From: Veillonellaceae bacterium
Lineage (GTDB): Bacteria > Bacillota > Negativicutes > Veillonellales > Veillonellaceae
NCBI GenBank assembly: GCA_900766245.1
Contig: CAAFUR010000011.1
Location: forward strand, 62,001 to 126,000
DNA length: 64,000 bases
Reading direction: 5' to 3'
The notes below the pieces were generated by a model that did no database searches, was not told where the DNA came from, and saw nothing but the letters and a program-made list of their open reading frames with translations. Of the stretch, positions 8,979 through 18,090 are shown piece after piece (within the stretch, counting starts at the first letter, position 1; every line of letters starts with the position of its first letter). Both the position numbers and the translations under genes were made by a program.

Positions 8979-10202
8979 ATGAAGTTAATTGAACGCAAAC
9001 AGTATTTAGACTTTCTGCGTAATCATCGGTACACGGATGCGATTATTGTTGTATCTGGTATCCGTCGTTGTGGTAAGTCAACGCTCTTTCAATTGTATAA
9101 GGAAGAGCTGTTGGCTCAAGATGTTCAGCCAGAGCGGATTATAAGTATTAACTTTGAAGATTTAGAGTATGAACATTTACAAGAGTATCGTACATTGTAT
9201 GAATATATTTTAGAACGGCTTATACCGAATCAAGAGATGTATATATTTCTTGATGAAATACAACACGTACCTAATTTTGAAAAAGTGGTGGACAGTTTGT
9301 ACATCAAAGATAAGGTGAAGGTATACATCACTGGATCTAATGCGTATTTTATGTCTTCTGAAATGGCCACATTATTATCGGGACGCTATGTACAGCTAGA
9401 TATGTTGCCACTTTCATTCAAAGAATTTTGTGAGGCTCATGGAAACGATGAGCACCAATTATTAGAGGAATTGTATCAAAAATATATTCAATATAGTTCC
9501 TTCCCGGGCACTTTAACGTTAGGGGATAATCTGCCGATGATACTAGATTATTTACAGGGCATATTTAACACCATTGTGTTGAAAGACATTATTACTCGCA
9601 GTAAAATTGGAGATCCTCAATTATTGGAAAGTGTGGCTAGATATTTGTTCGCTAATATTGGAAGTCTTATCAATCCTACCAAGATTAAGAACTCCCTAAT
9701 CAGTGCAGGGCGTAAAGTGGATGGTAGAACTATTGAACGTTATCTGAGTGGGCTAAAAGATGCGCTGTTAATGTATCAAGTCAATAGATATGATGTACGA
9801 GGAAAAGAAGTATTACAACTGAATGCAAAATATTACGTAGCGGATGTAGCGTTAAAACAATTCTTGTTACCCAATCGTGGTGAGGATACAGGACATATAT
9901 TAGAAAATATCGTATTTTTAGAGCTCATACGTAGAGGGTACAAGGTCTATGTAGGTCATCTACAAAAAGGTGAGATAGATTTTATTGCCCAAAAACATGG
10001 TATCATAGAATATTACCAAGTAAGTCAAAGTGTACTAGATCCTCATACGTTAGAACGAGAACTTAAACCGTTAGAACAAATACAAGATCATTATCCTAAG
10101 TTCCTATTAACCTTCGATGTGATTAATAAGAATGCAAGCTATAATGGGATTCAACAGAGAAATGTATTAGAATGGTTATTAGACCACTCCATCGTAAGAT
10201 AA
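8979..10202 (+). CDS. Orphan AAA ATPase with DUF4143-type C-terminal domain
   Basis: 407 residues. Walker A GIRRCGKST lies at about 27-35, Walker B YIFLDEIQHV near 88, sensor-like ITGSNA near 112 and LLSGRY near 125. The C-terminal half carries the DUF4143 pattern: YLFANIGSLINP, a winged-helix-like stretch, then GHILENIVFLELIRRGYKVYVG and EIDFIA, which resembles a PD-(D/E)XK nuclease-fold core. These ATPases are common accessory genes in anaerobes and their role is not established. AAAGGAGGG precedes the ATG. It stands alone; the flanking genes are unrelated. Confidence 0.85.
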   Translation: MKLIERKQYLDFLRNHRYTDAIIVVSGIRRCGKSTLFQLYKEELLAQDVQPERIISINFEDLEYEHLQEYRTLYEYILERLIPNQEMYIFLDEIQHVPNFEKVVDSLYIKDKVKVYITGSNAYFMSSEMATLLSGRYVQLDMLPLSFKEFCEAHGNDEHQLLEELYQKYIQYSSFPGTLTLGDNLPMILDYLQGIFNTIVLKDIITRSKIGDPQLLESVARYLFANIGSLINPTKIKNSLISAGRKVDGRTIERYLSGLKDALLMYQVNRYDVRGKEVLQLNAKYYVADVALKQFLLPNRGEDTGHILENIVFLELIRRGYKVYVGHLQKGEIDFIAQKHGIIEYYQVSQSVLDPHTLERELKPLEQIQDHYPKFLLTFDVINKNASYNGIQQRNVLEWLLDHSIVR

Positions 10203-10370
10203 CAAGGGTAGATAACCGTTTAGGGAGATGCCAATGTATAATATCCTAGTGTGTATCATAATCACATGTTAGGCGATACATACTATAATTAACAGTCGAA
10301 AAATCTCCCGCAATATGGTATGCTAATTTATATATGATTATTACTATGTCAACAATAAAGGTGGATGCAT

Positions 10371-11744
10371 ATGAGTGAATTAGTTGGTTTGATTTTAGCG
10401 GCCGGTAAAGGGACGCGCATGAAATCTAAACTTCCGAAAGTATTGCACAAAGTAGCTGGTAAAGCTATGGTGGAACGTGTCTTAGAAGCGGCTCAATCTG
10501 TGGGGGCACAGCGTAATGTGGTCATCGTTGGTTTCGGTGGCGATGATGTGAAAGCCTATTTAGGTGACCGTGCGGAATACGTCACACAATTAGAGCAAAA
10601 AGGCACAGGTCATGCGGTACAACAAGCAGAATCTGTATTGGGCAACCATGATGGTCTCATCTTGTTGTTGTGCGGTGATACACCATTAGTAACGCAAGAA
10701 ACATTGGAACAATTGTTGGCGCACCACAAAGAAACAGGGGCAGCAGCTACAGTATTAACAGCCTACATGGACAACCCATATGGTTATGGTCGTATCATTC
10801 GTAATGATGCTAAGTCTGTAGAACGCATCGTAGAAGAAAAAGATGGCAAACTAGATGAATTAAAAGTGCACGAAGTAAACACAGGCATGTACATTTTTGA
10901 CTCTAAAGAATTATGGCCTTGTTTAGAGCAACTTTCAGATGACAATGCACAAGGTGAGCTATACATTACAGACGTGGTGAGCATCCTTGTACGAGCTGGC
11001 AAAACGGTAAGTGCATATATGACTATGGATAGTGATGAGTCCTTAGGGGTAAACAGCCGTTTGCAGTTGGCACAAGCAGAGTTAATTTTGCGCAATCGCA
11101 CCAACTTAGCGCTCATGGAAGCTGGCGTGACTCTAGTGGACCCTCATAGTACATATATTGCTCCAGAAGTGGTGGTTGGACCAGATACCATTATTTATCC
11201 GAATACAACGCTAGAAGGCAATACGGTGGTAGGAACGAATAATATATTGGGGCCAAATACACGCTTGTCCAACGTAACAGTAGGAGATAATAACCATATC
11301 CATGATTCCTATGCACATGATTGCGAAATCAAGAACGATACGGTGATTGGTCCATTTGTTCATTTGCGTCCAGATACAGTGTTGTCTGACAAAGTGAAAA
11401 TTGGTAACTTTGTAGAAGTGAAAAATAGCGTGGTAGGGGTAGGTACCAAACTTCCTCACTTATCTTACATCGGTGATAGTGATGTAGGATCGAAGGTGAA
11501 TATTGGTTGCGGAACTATCACGGTGAACTACGATGGTAAAAAGAAACATCGAACTATCATTGAGGATGGCGTATTTGTGGGTTGTAACTCTAATTTAGTA
11601 GCGCCTGTAACGATTGGTAGTGAAAGTTATGTGGCTGCAGGTTCCACTATAACGAAGAATGTGCCAAACCGTGGATTAGCATTCGGACGGGCTCGCCAAG
11701 TGGTCAAAGAGAACTGGGTAACAGATGATACTTTCAAGAAATAA
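10371..11744 (+). CDS. glmU: Bifunctional N-acetylglucosamine-1-phosphate uridyltransferase / glucosamine-1-phosphate acetyltransferase
   Basis: 457 residues from the ATG at 10371. The ATG at 10365 abuts the AAAGGTGG site, so the later one is better spaced. The N-terminal pyrophosphorylase domain shows LILAAGKGTRMKSKLPKVLH, then QKGTGHAVQQAE and CGDTPL. The C-terminal left-handed beta-helix begins near residue 250 and contains the active-site region KLPHLSYIGDSDVGSKVNIG and TVNYDGKKKHRT. It makes UDP-GlcNAc for peptidoglycan and LPS. glmU-prs-pth is the same order as gcaD-prs-(ctc)-spoVC in Bacillus. Confidence 0.97.
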   Translation: MSELVGLILAAGKGTRMKSKLPKVLHKVAGKAMVERVLEAAQSVGAQRNVVIVGFGGDDVKAYLGDRAEYVTQLEQKGTGHAVQQAESVLGNHDGLILLLCGDTPLVTQETLEQLLAHHKETGAAATVLTAYMDNPYGYGRIIRNDAKSVERIVEEKDGKLDELKVHEVNTGMYIFDSKELWPCLEQLSDDNAQGELYITDVVSILVRAGKTVSAYMTMDSDESLGVNSRLQLAQAELILRNRTNLALMEAGVTLVDPHSTYIAPEVVVGPDTIIYPNTTLEGNTVVGTNNILGPNTRLSNVTVGDNNHIHDSYAHDCEIKNDTVIGPFVHLRPDTVLSDKVKIGNFVEVKNSVVGVGTKLPHLSYIGDSDVGSKVNIGCGTITVNYDGKKKHRTIIEDGVFVGCNSNLVAPVTIGSESYVAAGSTITKNVPNRGLAFGRARQVVKENWVTDDTFKK

Positions 11745-11859
11745 CAATGTGTAAAAAAAATGATAAAATAGTTTACACAAAATTGAGAAAATGAAGTACA
11801 ATATACATAGAGCCTTTGTGCATCAAATTGTAAGTCAATTGTTTTAGAGGAGTAATGAC

Positions 11860-12813
11860 ATGACATTAGAAGATGGTAAACGACTCAAAATTTTTACAGG
11901 TAATGCAAATCCAGCATTAGCCAAAGAAATTTGTGATTATTTGGACCTTCCAATAGGAGAAGCCTTTGTAGGTCGCTTCAATAATGGTGAAGTACAAGTC
12001 ATGATTGATGAAAGTGTACGTGGTAAAGACGTATTTATCGTACAACCAACTAGCTATCCAGTGAATGATAATGTAGTTGAGTTGTTCATCATGGCAGATG
12101 CTTTGAAACGTGCATCAGCTCGTCATATCACAGCCGTTGTACCATATTATGGATATGCTCGCCAAGATAGAAAAACTCGTGGTAGAGAACCAATTACAGC
12201 AAAATTAATGGCAGACTTATTACAAACTGCTGGTGTGACTCGCCTTGTAACTGTAGATCTTCATGCAGGTCAAATTCAAGGGTTCTTTGATGTGCCAGTA
12301 GACCATTTAATGGGGGCTTCCATTATTGCAAACTATATTAATGAAAAGAAAATGGAAGATGTCATCGTTGTATCTCCAGACCTTGGTGGTGTAACGCGTG
12401 CCCGCGATTTAGCGGACCGTATTGGTGCACCAATTGCAATTATCGAGAAAAAACGTCCACAACCAGGTGTTGCGAAAGTAATGAACTTAATTGGTGATGT
12501 ACAAGGTAAAAACTGTATCATTATTGACGATATTGTAGATACAGCAGGATCGCTTGTAGAAGGGGCGAAAGCATTACAAGAATTTGGCGCTAAATCTGTA
12601 ACCGCTTGTGTGACACATGCAGTATTAACAGATCCAGCTTGCGAACGTATTGCTAACTCCAACATTAAAGAGTTAATTGTCACAAATACAATTGATATTC
12701 CAGAAGAACGTCGATTACCTAATATTACAGTACTGTCTGTAGCTCCTTTATTGGGAGATGCGATTTTACGTATTTTCCGAGAAGAGTCTGTAAGCTCTTT
12801 GTTTGATAAATAA
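11860..12813 (+). CDS. prs: Ribose-phosphate pyrophosphokinase (PRPP synthetase)
   Basis: 317 residues, the normal length. Conserved blocks: NGEVQVMIDESVRGKDVFIV near 44, YYGYARQDRKTRGREPI near 97, the metal-binding VDLHAGQIQGFF near 129, and the PRPP-binding loop IIIDDIVDTAGSL near 223. It makes PRPP from ribose-5-phosphate and ATP for purine, pyrimidine, His, Trp and NAD synthesis. A TACAAT element near 11797 may be its -10. It ends two bases before the pth start, with no other gene in between. Confidence 0.97.
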   Translation: MTLEDGKRLKIFTGNANPALAKEICDYLDLPIGEAFVGRFNNGEVQVMIDESVRGKDVFIVQPTSYPVNDNVVELFIMADALKRASARHITAVVPYYGYARQDRKTRGREPITAKLMADLLQTAGVTRLVTVDLHAGQIQGFFDVPVDHLMGASIIANYINEKKMEDVIVVSPDLGGVTRARDLADRIGAPIAIIEKKRPQPGVAKVMNLIGDVQGKNCIIIDDIVDTAGSLVEGAKALQEFGAKSVTACVTHAVLTDPACERIANSNIKELIVTNTIDIPEERRLPNITVLSVAPLLGDAILRIFREESVSSLFDK

Positions 12814-12814
12814 G

Positions 12815-13393
12815 ATGAAGTTAATAGTTGGACTTGGAAATCCAGGTAGGGACTATGAGGGAACTCGTCATAATATCGGATTCATGGTAGTGGATGCTAT
12901 TGCTGATGGCGTGAGTCATACACCATGGAGAGAAGATTATAAAGCGGAACTCTGTTCATGCACGATAGCGGGCGAAAAAGTATTGTTGGTAAAACCGCAA
13001 ACATTTATGAACCTTAGTGGTGAGTCTGTAGGTCCTTTAATGCGATATTATAAGCTTACACCTGAGGATGTTTATGTCATATATGATGATATGGACTTAC
13101 CAGTTGGGAAGATTAGAATTCGACCAAATGGAAGTGCAGGTGGACACAATGGGATCAAGTCTATGATTAGTCATTTAGGAACGGATGGTTTTCCACATTT
13201 TCGTTTTGGTATTGGTCGACCTTTGCCGGAGTGGACCGTGGTAGATCATGTATTATCACGATTCCCAGAAGAACAACAGGATACAGTAAAGAAGGGTGTT
13301 AAGGCTATGATGAAAGCTGTTCTTGGTTGTGTAGAAGTAGGTATCGATAAAGGAATGAATCTATATAATCCTAAAAAAGGACGGCCTCGTTAA
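12815..13393 (+). CDS. pth: Peptidyl-tRNA hydrolase
   Basis: 192 residues from the ATG at 12815; a TTG 12 bases upstream lies inside prs and gives no family residues. Hallmarks: MKLIVGLGNPG at the start, the catalytic His in TRHNIGF at about 20, KPQTFMNLSG near 64, DDMDLPVG near 93 and GSAGGHNGIKS near 108. It releases tRNA from stalled peptidyl-tRNAs. There is no clear Shine-Dalgarno of its own; it starts one base after the prs stop, so it is probably coupled. Confidence 0.96.
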   Translation: MKLIVGLGNPGRDYEGTRHNIGFMVVDAIADGVSHTPWREDYKAELCSCTIAGEKVLLVKPQTFMNLSGESVGPLMRYYKLTPEDVYVIYDDMDLPVGKIRIRPNGSAGGHNGIKSMISHLGTDGFPHFRFGIGRPLPEWTVVDHVLSRFPEEQQDTVKKGVKAMMKAVLGCVEVGIDKGMNLYNPKKGRPR

Positions 13394-13408
13394 AAAAATC
13401 AGAAACAA

Positions 13409-13441
13409 CCAAAATAGAGCACTTGCTCTATTTTGGCTTTT
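13409..13441 (+). terminator. terminator after pth
   Basis: CCAAAATAGAGC and GCTCTATTTTGG form a perfect 12-bp stem with an ACTT loop, followed by CTTTT. Confidence 0.88.
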
Positions 13442-13651
13442 CTTTTGCATATACTGTGTATATGAAAGTGATTTTGATTAATCCTTGCATGACTTTTGAA
13501 TTGATGAAGGAATTCAATCAAATAAATTCACTATATATGTGTTTTCATCTTGAAATTATGAAAATAAAAGTATATACTAAATCTAGAGCAGTATAATTAG
13601 TATTTAATGTGAATCGTCTTTATTTTTACTTATTGTGAGGGAGGCATTATC

Positions 13652-13840
13652 ATGAAAGGTAATAATTGGGGCGGCAAGCGGGCTGGTGCAGGTCGCAAAA
13701 AATCCTTATTTGAACGTAAAGGACGTACATTTCGTTTGACTGATGCTGAATTTTTAGAAGTTAAACCATTAGTGGACGCAGTACGACGTCGTACTGAAGA
13801 AGCAATGTTGGCTACATTGGCATCTAAAAGTAGAAAATAA
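13652..13840 (+). CDS. Small basic protein with GGKRAGAGRK motif
   Basis: 62 residues with a GAGGGAGG ribosome-binding site. The N-terminus has the NWGGKRAGAGRKK motif, an AT-hook-like basic stretch seen at the start of many small phage or plasmid DNA-binding proteins. After it, RTFRLTDAEFLEVKPLVDAV could form a strand and helices resembling a ribbon-helix-helix protein. The function is not known. It has its own terminator and its neighbours are housekeeping genes, so it is probably a chromosomal regulator or nucleoid-type protein, but that is inference. Confidence 0.6.
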   Translation: MKGNNWGGKRAGAGRKKSLFERKGRTFRLTDAEFLEVKPLVDAVRRRTEEAMLATLASKSRK

Positions 13841-13902
13841 TTGTATGTTCAATACTATCGGTTTTAATTAGCGTAAACGCTTTTGATTACAAGTTAGTAT
13901 GG

Positions 13903-13935
13903 AAAATCGGCCCCTTTTGGGGGTCGATTTTTTTA
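13903..13935 (+). terminator. terminator after the 62-residue protein gene
   Basis: AAAATCGGCCCC with a TTTT loop and GGGG(G)TCGATTTTTTT: a GC-rich stem ending in seven T. Confidence 0.92.
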
Positions 13936-13960
13936 ATATATTTTATTCTATAGAATAAGC

Positions 13961-13989
13961 TTGACAATATCGAAAAAAATCGTTATAAT
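13961..13989 (+). promoter_or_regulatory. perfect consensus sigma-70/sigma-A promoter
   Basis: TTGACA at 13961-13966 and TATAAT at 13984-13989 are separated by exactly 17 bases. It is the best promoter match in the window and implies strong constitutive transcription of the leader and the 65-residue protein gene. Confidence 0.88.
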
Positions 13990-13995
13990 ATTACC

Positions 13996-14160
13996 TAACA
14001 TAGCAATATAGGCTGATGCTAATTAAGATATGTATGCAAATGGATGCTTATTGTAAACATTCTTATGACGGACTATTAGCTATGGTGGTTAAACCCGACC
14101 ACGGAAGGATCCAATTTTGGAAATGAATTCAAATAATTACTACACAAATGGAGGTTAGCA
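13996..14160 (+). other. long 5' leader of the 65-residue protein gene
   Basis: About 165 bases lie between the predicted start of transcription and the ATG. Possible pairings are GCTAAT near 14018 with ATTAGC near 14076, and GTGGT with ACCAC around the AAACCC loop at 14086-14103. The end carries GGAGG 6 bases before the ATG. I do not recognise a known riboswitch class. Confidence 0.45.
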
Positions 14161-14358
14161 ATGAGCTTAATTAAAAGTTTATCCAACCGCTTGTCTGTGC
14201 TAGGATATAGTGGTTACGAAATTTCACAAATTATCAATAGTGCAACGGGCGGTCAAGACATCAATGCTTTGACTAGTCAAGATTTACACCAAGTGGCAAA
14301 TACAATGGAACACTATGTACAAGCAGGTTCCCAATACGTTGCGGAATATAGTAAATAA
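14161..14358 (+). CDS. Small protein of unknown function, strongly expressed by context
   Basis: 65 residues, acidic to neutral, predicted helical: SLIKSLSNRLSVLGYSGYEI, then SQIINSATGGQDI, then a helix (QDLHQVANTMEHYVQAGSQY). No Cys, no membrane segment and no family I recognise. It is preceded by a consensus promoter, a 165-base leader and a strong GGAGG site, and followed at once by a terminator. This is the layout of an abundant single-gene transcript. Confidence 0.65.
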   Translation: MSLIKSLSNRLSVLGYSGYEISQIINSATGGQDINALTSQDLHQVANTMEHYVQAGSQYVAEYSK

Positions 14359-14360
14359 TC

Positions 14361-14408
14361 AAAAACTGTTACAGTTTGTAAGGAATTACAAATTGTAACA
14401 GTTTTTTG
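14361..14408 (+). terminator. terminator after the 65-residue protein gene
   Basis: A 21-bp near-perfect stem (AAAAACTGTTACA... with ...TGTAACAGTTTTTT) with a GGAA loop lies 2 bases after the stop codon. Confidence 0.93.
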
Positions 14409-14622
14409 TTTCTTATAAAGCTAGAAGATAGTATATATAAAGTATATTACATATAAACTTTATAATCATACAGTGTATGATATCCTTATGTAATATGGTG
14501 GAAATCTACAATTAGATGGTATTAGAATACCTTGAATCGATGTACAGAGTAAGGTAGAATACTAAATAGAGTATGTAGATCTATAAATTTAATAATATTG
14601 TAAAAGAATCAACAGTAAATAT

Positions 14623-16119
14623 ATGAAACAAAGGTTAAATCAAAATCGACTTCCTTTTGTGGAGTCTTTAGAACAATATAAAAAACAACATATGGTGCCT
14701 TTTCATACGCCTGGTCACAAGATTGGTAAGGGAGCTCCTGCATTACTCACAGAGTGGATGGGAAAGGCCTTACCCTATGATTTAGGCTTAATGTATGCTA
14801 TCGATGATTATCATGAGCCAGAGCGTGAATTGCTGGAAGCACAACAACTGGCAGCACAGGCCTTTGGAGCCGATCATACATGGTTTTCTATTAATGGAAC
14901 ATCTGGTGCGATTCAAATGATGATTATGAGTGCAGTGAAAGAAGGAGAATCCATCATCATTCCTAGAGAGGCTCACTGTTCTGTTCATAATAGCTTAGTA
15001 TTGAGTGGAGCTAAACCTATCTATATGAAAGGGCGCTTTCATCCGCGCTGGGGCATACCAGTAGGGGTTACAGCGGAGGAGGCCATCGCTACGATGGATG
15101 CACACCCAGAGGCAAAGGCTATATTGCTAGTACATCCTAATTATTATGGAGTGGGCATAGATGTAAAACGAATTGCAGAGGTAGCTCATGAAAGACATAT
15201 GCTAGTGTTAGTGGATGAGGCTCATGGACCACATCTTGAGCCATCTTTAGGAATGCCAGTGCCAGCTTTAGCGAGTGGTGCCGATTTAGTCGCTCAAAGT
15301 ACACATAAGTTATTAGGCTCCTTAACACAGACCTCGATGCTCCATGGACAAGGGTCTCGTATTGATGTAGACCGTATTCAACGATTACAACAAATCTTGA
15401 TGAGCACTAGTCCGAATTATATTTTCTTAGCATCTTTGGATATGGCGCGCCATCAATGGGTTACAGAGGGACAATCTCTCATGAAAGATACATTGGAGTT
15501 AGCTTGTACTTTGCGAAGGGCTCTGAATGAGATTCCTGGTATTGCTTCTCCTAGTGTTGAGGATATAGAAGGTGCTTTCAGTTTAGATGAAACTAAGATT
15601 ATTATCGATGCAAAGAATCTTGGACTGACAGCACAAGAGTTAGAACGAGAGTTGCGAGCCCGTCATATTGAAGTGGAACTCATGAAAGCCTACCATGTCT
15701 TGTTATTGATTACCATAGGTGATACGGATACATCTATACAACAGGTCATAGATGCAGTGCAGGATATTTCGGATCTATATAGACACAGGATTGAAAGTAT
15801 TACTAACTCTATTGATTTTTATGCAAGTACAGTAGAAACATTACCCACACCAATCGTGGTACTTTCACCACGGCAAGCATTTTATACAGAGATGGAAGAA
15901 ATCCCTCTACCACAAGCCCTAGGGAGAATTAGTGGGGAAACGATTACCTATTATCCACCGGGAATTCCTTGTCTAGGTGTAGGTGAGACTATAACGGAAG
16001 AAGTATTGGCATATATGAAACAGAAACAATGTGATGGGTATGTGCCGAATGGTGCTAGGGATCGCCAGTTGCAGACAATCCTCGTGTGTAAAGATAGAGA
16101 GATAGAGGTACGGTATTGA
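14623..16119 (+). CDS. Orn/Lys/Arg decarboxylase, fold type I, short form
   Basis: 498 residues. PLP-enzyme marks: FHTPGHKIGKG near 28, SINGTSGAIQ near 89, VDEAHGPHL near 197 and the PLP-lysine motif QSTHKLLGSLTQ near 226; the C-terminal domain has YYPPGIPCLGVGE. The family decarboxylates arginine, lysine or ornithine to a polyamine precursor. Its length matches the Bacillus SpeA/YaaO group. Like yaaO, it sits directly before tmk and holB. Veillonella peptidoglycan is known to carry covalently bound cadaverine or putrescine, so the product may also serve the cell wall (inference). The ribosome-binding site is weak; 14407-14622 upstream shows only AT-rich sequence. Confidence 0.88.
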   Translation: MKQRLNQNRLPFVESLEQYKKQHMVPFHTPGHKIGKGAPALLTEWMGKALPYDLGLMYAIDDYHEPERELLEAQQLAAQAFGADHTWFSINGTSGAIQMMIMSAVKEGESIIIPREAHCSVHNSLVLSGAKPIYMKGRFHPRWGIPVGVTAEEAIATMDAHPEAKAILLVHPNYYGVGIDVKRIAEVAHERHMLVLVDEAHGPHLEPSLGMPVPALASGADLVAQSTHKLLGSLTQTSMLHGQGSRIDVDRIQRLQQILMSTSPNYIFLASLDMARHQWVTEGQSLMKDTLELACTLRRALNEIPGIASPSVEDIEGAFSLDETKIIIDAKNLGLTAQELERELRARHIEVELMKAYHVLLLITIGDTDTSIQQVIDAVQDISDLYRHRIESITNSIDFYASTVETLPTPIVVLSPRQAFYTEMEEIPLPQALGRISGETITYYPPGIPCLGVGETITEEVLAYMKQKQCDGYVPNGARDRQLQTILVCKDREIEVRY

Positions 16120-16165
16120 TTGATAGAGTATACGAGAAGAATTGCGATATCATAAGGAGATTCAT

Positions 16166-16846
16166 ATGGGACAATTAATTATTATTGAAGGCGGCGACGG
16201 CAGTGGTAAGGCCACGCAGACGGCAAAATTATTGGAACGACTAAAAGCAGAAGGATACCCAGTACGGTCTGTAAGTTTTCCTAATTACGATAGTCCAGCA
16301 GCAGAACCAATTAAAATGTACTTGCGAGGAGACTTTGGAAAAGAGGCGAACTCAGTGAATGCCTATGTGGCTAGTACGCTCTATGCCATAGACCGATTTG
16401 CGTCCTATCGCCAAGATTGGCAACGCTTTTACGAAGAAGGTGGCATCATTATTGCCGATCGGTATACTACATCGAATATGGTGCATCAAATGATAAAGTA
16501 CACTGATAAAAAAGAACGAAATACGTTTTTACAATGGCTTGATCAATTAGAGTACGATTTATATGGGTTACCAAGACCTGATGCAGTGATTCTATTAGAT
16601 ATGCCACTATCGTTGTCCAAAGCCTTGTTAGCAGAACGCACAGGCAAAACCGGTGGCAATACGGGTGATATACATGAACAGGACGCCTCTCATTTGACGG
16701 CGGTTCATGATGCTTATGATATGTTGGTGAATGCCTATGATTGGCACCGTGTGCACTGCGAGAATGAAAGCAATCAGTTGCGCACTATTGATGACATTCA
16801 TGAGGAAGTGTATGGTATTGCAAAACAATATATATGTAAAGGCTAG
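16166..16846 (+). CDS. tmk: Thymidylate kinase (dTMP kinase)
   Basis: 226 residues from the ATG at 16166, which has AAGGAGA upstream; the earlier in-frame TTG at 16142 has none. P-loop IIEGGDGSGKATQ at about 5-17, ADRYTTSN near 96 (the DR motif) and the lid region ERTGKTGGNTGDIHEQD near 160. It phosphorylates dTMP to dTDP. The P-loop has Lys-Ala where most Tmk have Lys-Ser/Thr, as in some other Negativicutes-like sequences. The position before holB is the conserved Firmicutes order. Confidence 0.88.
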   Translation: MGQLIIIEGGDGSGKATQTAKLLERLKAEGYPVRSVSFPNYDSPAAEPIKMYLRGDFGKEANSVNAYVASTLYAIDRFASYRQDWQRFYEEGGIIIADRYTTSNMVHQMIKYTDKKERNTFLQWLDQLEYDLYGLPRPDAVILLDMPLSLSKALLAERTGKTGGNTGDIHEQDASHLTAVHDAYDMLVNAYDWHRVHCENESNQLRTIDDIHEEVYGIAKQYICKG

Positions 16847-16925
16847 TCCCTAGCTAATGGAATGTGCCTATAGTATCATGGATAGTCTGTTATGGTATGA
16901 TACATGTTCAAAAAAGGATATGATA

Positions 16926-16983
16926 GAAACACCACATGGAGTGCAAATATTTTGCCGAAACCATGGGGTGTTTCTTCTTTTAT
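16926..16983 (+). terminator. hairpin between tmk and holB
   Basis: GAAACACC...CATGG pairs with CCATG...GGTGTTTC across a loop that contains GCAAAATATT/TTTGC-like self-complementarity. TTCTTTTATT follows. A TATAAT at 17009-17014 just downstream suggests holB also has its own promoter. Confidence 0.65.
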
Positions 16984-17046
16984 TCGTGTATTTATTGCCA
17001 TAACATGCTATAATAAAGGGTAGTCTTATGAGGTAAAGGAGGATGT

Positions 17047-18090
17047 ATGTCATTTTTTGAAACTGTACTTGGTCAACACCAAGTGAAAGAACAAATTACT
17101 ACATTAATCCGAGATTCTGCTTTGCCCCATAGCTTACTGCTCTACGGAGAAACAGGTTTAGAGTCGACATCCATGGCCATCGCCATTGGGTCCCTATTAG
17201 TGGGACGTCAGATTTTTTCTCCTGATGAAGGACGAACTTTTTTATCCACTATAGAGCAACAACGCATTGAGTCTGGTGAAAGTGAGAGCGCAGTCAAAGA
17301 TAAAGGATTGCCAATCTATATTGATCAAGGTCAAGCCTTTTGGATTCGCCCTATGAAAACACAGCTCAGTGTAGAACAATGGTATACCTTATTAGAGAAG
17401 TATATCAATGTATCTAGTGATATACCGCGGGTGGTTATCGTAGAAGGCTTTCAGACAGCCAATACTGTCTTAGCGAATGCGATGTTAAAAACGATTGAAG
17501 AACCACCACGAAATATGCATTTTATCATTGTCACTACCAATATTGACAATGTACTACCCACCATCGTGTCACGATGTATGCTCATTGGTATGCAACCAGT
17601 GCCAGAAGAGGAATTGGTGCAAGTCTTAACTAAAGAAGGGTATACAGGAGATATTCGACGGGCTGTGCGAAGTGCTCGTGGAAATCCAACATTAGCTCGT
17701 CAGTGGGCGCAGGCTGGTGGTATTGAAAGTTTAGAAAAGGCTATGGAAGTACTAGAATGCGTAGTAGAAAGAAGTCATTTCTTTACTACCTTAGCTCTAT
17801 CCTTTGAGGGGCTTTCAAAAGAAGTGGTACTCGATATATTGAGCTGGTTACGTGTGTTAGCAAGAGATATGTTAGCCTTGCGATATGGTACAGAGAGTGA
17901 AAAGATGATATTAAGTGAATATCAATTCCGCATGCAAATGATTTTACCACGATGGTCATCAAAATCTTTGCAACGAATTGTGCCCATTACATTAGAAGCA
18001 GAACAGGCGCTGCGCCTTAATGTGCGCTTAGGCCTTGTTATAGATGGAGTTATATTAGCCTTAAGGGAGGCTGTGAAGGAGGATATATAG
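17047..18090 (+). CDS. holB: DNA polymerase III delta-prime subunit
   Basis: 347 residues. VLGQHQVKEQITTLI at the start, PHSLLLYGETGLES near 26, then RVVIVEGFQTANTVLANAML near 137, IEEPPRNMHFIIVTTN near 156 and TIVSRCML near 176, the clamp-loader SRC motif. The P-loop is degenerate (no GKT/S), as expected for delta-prime, which does not hydrolyse ATP. It helps load the beta clamp. AAAGGAGG precedes the ATG. The stop overlaps the ricT GTG start by one base. Confidence 0.9.
   Translation: MSFFETVLGQHQVKEQITTLIRDSALPHSLLLYGETGLESTSMAIAIGSLLVGRQIFSPDEGRTFLSTIEQQRIESGESESAVKDKGLPIYIDQGQAFWIRPMKTQLSVEQWYTLLEKYINVSSDIPRVVIVEGFQTANTVLANAMLKTIEEPPRNMHFIIVTTNIDNVLPTIVSRCMLIGMQPVPEEELVQVLTKEGYTGDIRRAVRSARGNPTLARQWAQAGGIESLEKAMEVLECVVERSHFFTTLALSFEGLSKEVVLDILSWLRVLARDMLALRYGTESEKMILSEYQFRMQMILPRWSSKSLQRIVPITLEAEQALRLNVRLGLVIDGVILALREAVKEDI

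Noticed and set aside
13996..14160. Known riboswitch in the leader of the 65-residue protein gene
   Set aside because: I could not match it to any riboswitch consensus I know; kept only as an unclassified leader.
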